From the NCBI GenBank assembly GCA_013314775.1, contig JABUFB010000002.1, positions 1 through 64,000 on the forward strand: a DNA stretch of 64,000 nucleotides. The letters are read 5' to 3'. The notes under the pieces are model-generated. The model saw only the letters and a program-made list of their open reading frames with translations, had not been told where the DNA came from and made no database searches. Below, in pieces: positions 63,171 through 64,000 of this stretch (the first letter of the stretch is position 1; each line of letters opens with the position of its first letter). A program made the position numbers and the translations under genes. This stretch comes from Armatimonadota bacterium (GTDB lineage Bacteria; Armatimonadota; Zipacnadia; Zipacnadales; JABUFB01).

Positions 63171-64000
63171 ATGACCTCACGTGAGCGACTCCTTTGCGCA
63201 TTCGAACGGGGCAAGCCCGATCGCGTTCCTGTAGCGCCTTTCGGTTTCGGCCATGTGAATCCTGACAGCGAGATCGGGCTGGAGCTTGTGAAGCGCACCG
63301 ATTTCATCCAGTGTGTCGGCGGCGCGGGCGGCTTCCTGGGTGCGGCGGCGAAGTCGGAATCAACCACCGAAGGCAACCGCACCGTCACCGTCCTGCACAC
63401 CCCCAAGGGGGACCTGACCAGCGTCTACCAGCGCACGGAGATCACTGGCGCGCAGGTGAAATTCGCCTGCAAGGACGCGGACGATGTGGAGAAGCTTCTG
63501 TCGGTTCCCTACGAGCCGCCGCCCATTGACGCCACGCAATTCCTGCAGTGGAAGGACCGGATCGGCGACGAGGGCATCGTGCTCTTTGGTTTCGCCGACG
63601 CCATCTGCACCCCGGCCCAGTTCTTCTCGCCCGAAGACTTCTCATACCTGTGGGTCGATGCGCCGGATGCCTTCATGGCCTTGATCCACGCGGCGAATGA
63701 GCGGGTCTGCGAGCAGGCCGACCGCTGCTGCAAGGCGGGTATCGACGCCTTCAGGCTGCTCGGCGGGGAATACGCCAGTACACAGCTTGGCCCGGCCGCG
63801 TATCGCCAGACCGTGACCGAGCCTGACCGCAAGGTCACCGACATCATGCACTCCCACGGCGCCACGGTCTACTATCACAATCACGGGCCCACCATGAAGT
63901 ACCTGGAACTGCTGGCCGATATCGGCATGGATGCGTGTGACTGCTTCGAAGCCCCGCCCTGGGGAGACTTCAATTTCCCCGAAGCGAAGAAGCGTATCGG
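63171..64000 (+). CDS. Uroporphyrinogen decarboxylase-family protein, truncated at window end
   Basis: Open from ATG 63171 to the last base, 276 codons visible and no stop; the 3' end is outside. N-terminal MTSRERLLCAFERGKPDRVP is the classic start of UroD-family enzymes, including MtaA-type corrinoid methyltransferases, which many such 'UroD' genes really are. Later HNHGP is a candidate zinc or substrate site. True heme-pathway UroD keeps a specific Arg/Asp set that I cannot confirm in this fragment. It starts 5 bases after the M14 gene. The methyltransferase reading is an inference from the family. Confidence 0.85.
   Translation, partial: MTSRERLLCAFERGKPDRVPVAPFGFGHVNPDSEIGLELVKRTDFIQCVGGAGGFLGAAAKSESTTEGNRTVTVLHTPKGDLTSVYQRTEITGAQVKFACKDADDVEKLLSVPYEPPPIDATQFLQWKDRIGDEGIVLFGFADAICTPAQFFSPEDFSYLWVDAPDAFMALIHAANERVCEQADRCCKAGIDAFRLLGGEYASTQLGPAAYRQTVTEPDRKVTDIMHSHGATVYYHNHGPTMKYLELLADIGMDACDCFEAPPWGDFNFPEAKKRI

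Overview
The window is GC-rich, gene-dense bacterial chromosome, most likely from an uncultured member of the Armatimonadota. The main clue is two tandem DUF1559-type pseudopilins (48045-48701, 48869-49558) whose N-termini read [20 protein letters not shown] followed by [13 protein letters not shown] and end in a D-G-H-V-K motif; this style is characteristic of Armatimonadota, though Planctomycetota and related groups also carry DUF1559 proteins. Lipoprotein signals, many exported proteins and a large set of secreted glycan-active enzymes fit a heterotrophic polysaccharide degrader. The phylum call is an inference.

Left part (1-20.9 kb): the end of an upstream gene and its terminator, an alkyltransferase repair gene (ogt), then a structured leader and two enormous exported modular proteins (2429 and 3849 aa) followed by a small lipoprotein. 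The giants share a paralogous C-terminal module of about 430 residues ending in a FlgD-like Ig domain; the second also carries an M6-type metalloprotease motif and eight fibronectin-like repeats. They look like cell-surface machinery.

Middle (21-36.3 kb): a PQQ-propeller lipoprotein, mnmE, a Gfo/Idh/MocA dehydrogenase, an SGNH esterase, endonuclease III, a small membrane protein, uvrA translationally coupled to a GT2 glycosyltransferase, two GT4 glycosyltransferases, a TPR-like membrane protein, an exported carbohydrate-binding-like protein and a GH4 glycosidase.

46.5-36.4 kb, all on the minus strand: ten consecutive genes: an unknown exported protein, pyrE, folB, an oligogalacturonate lyase-like protein, a PDZ protein, then five tightly packed genes (amidohydrolase, FchA-like cyclohydrolase, a hexulose-6-phosphate synthase/RraA fusion, a PanE-like reductase and an AcsE/MeTr-like methyltetrahydrofolate methyltransferase). 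The last five look like a one-carbon/folate operon; this is the most interesting metabolic unit of the window.

Right part (46.7-64 kb): GH5-like glycosidase, two pseudopilins with strong terminators, a GH43/GH32-like propeller, a polysaccharide deacetylase, a GH29-like glycosidase with a discoidin-type C-terminus, two sialidase-type propellers flanking a methyltransferase, a second Gfo/Idh/MocA dehydrogenase, a DUF4380-like protein, grpE, an M14 carboxypeptidase-like protein and a UroD-family methyltransferase-like gene that runs off the window. Intergenic spaces at 26.7-27.2, 53.7-53.9 and 58.1-58.4 kb hold palindromic, REP-like repeats. I saw no tRNA, rRNA, CRISPR, transposase or phage genes.
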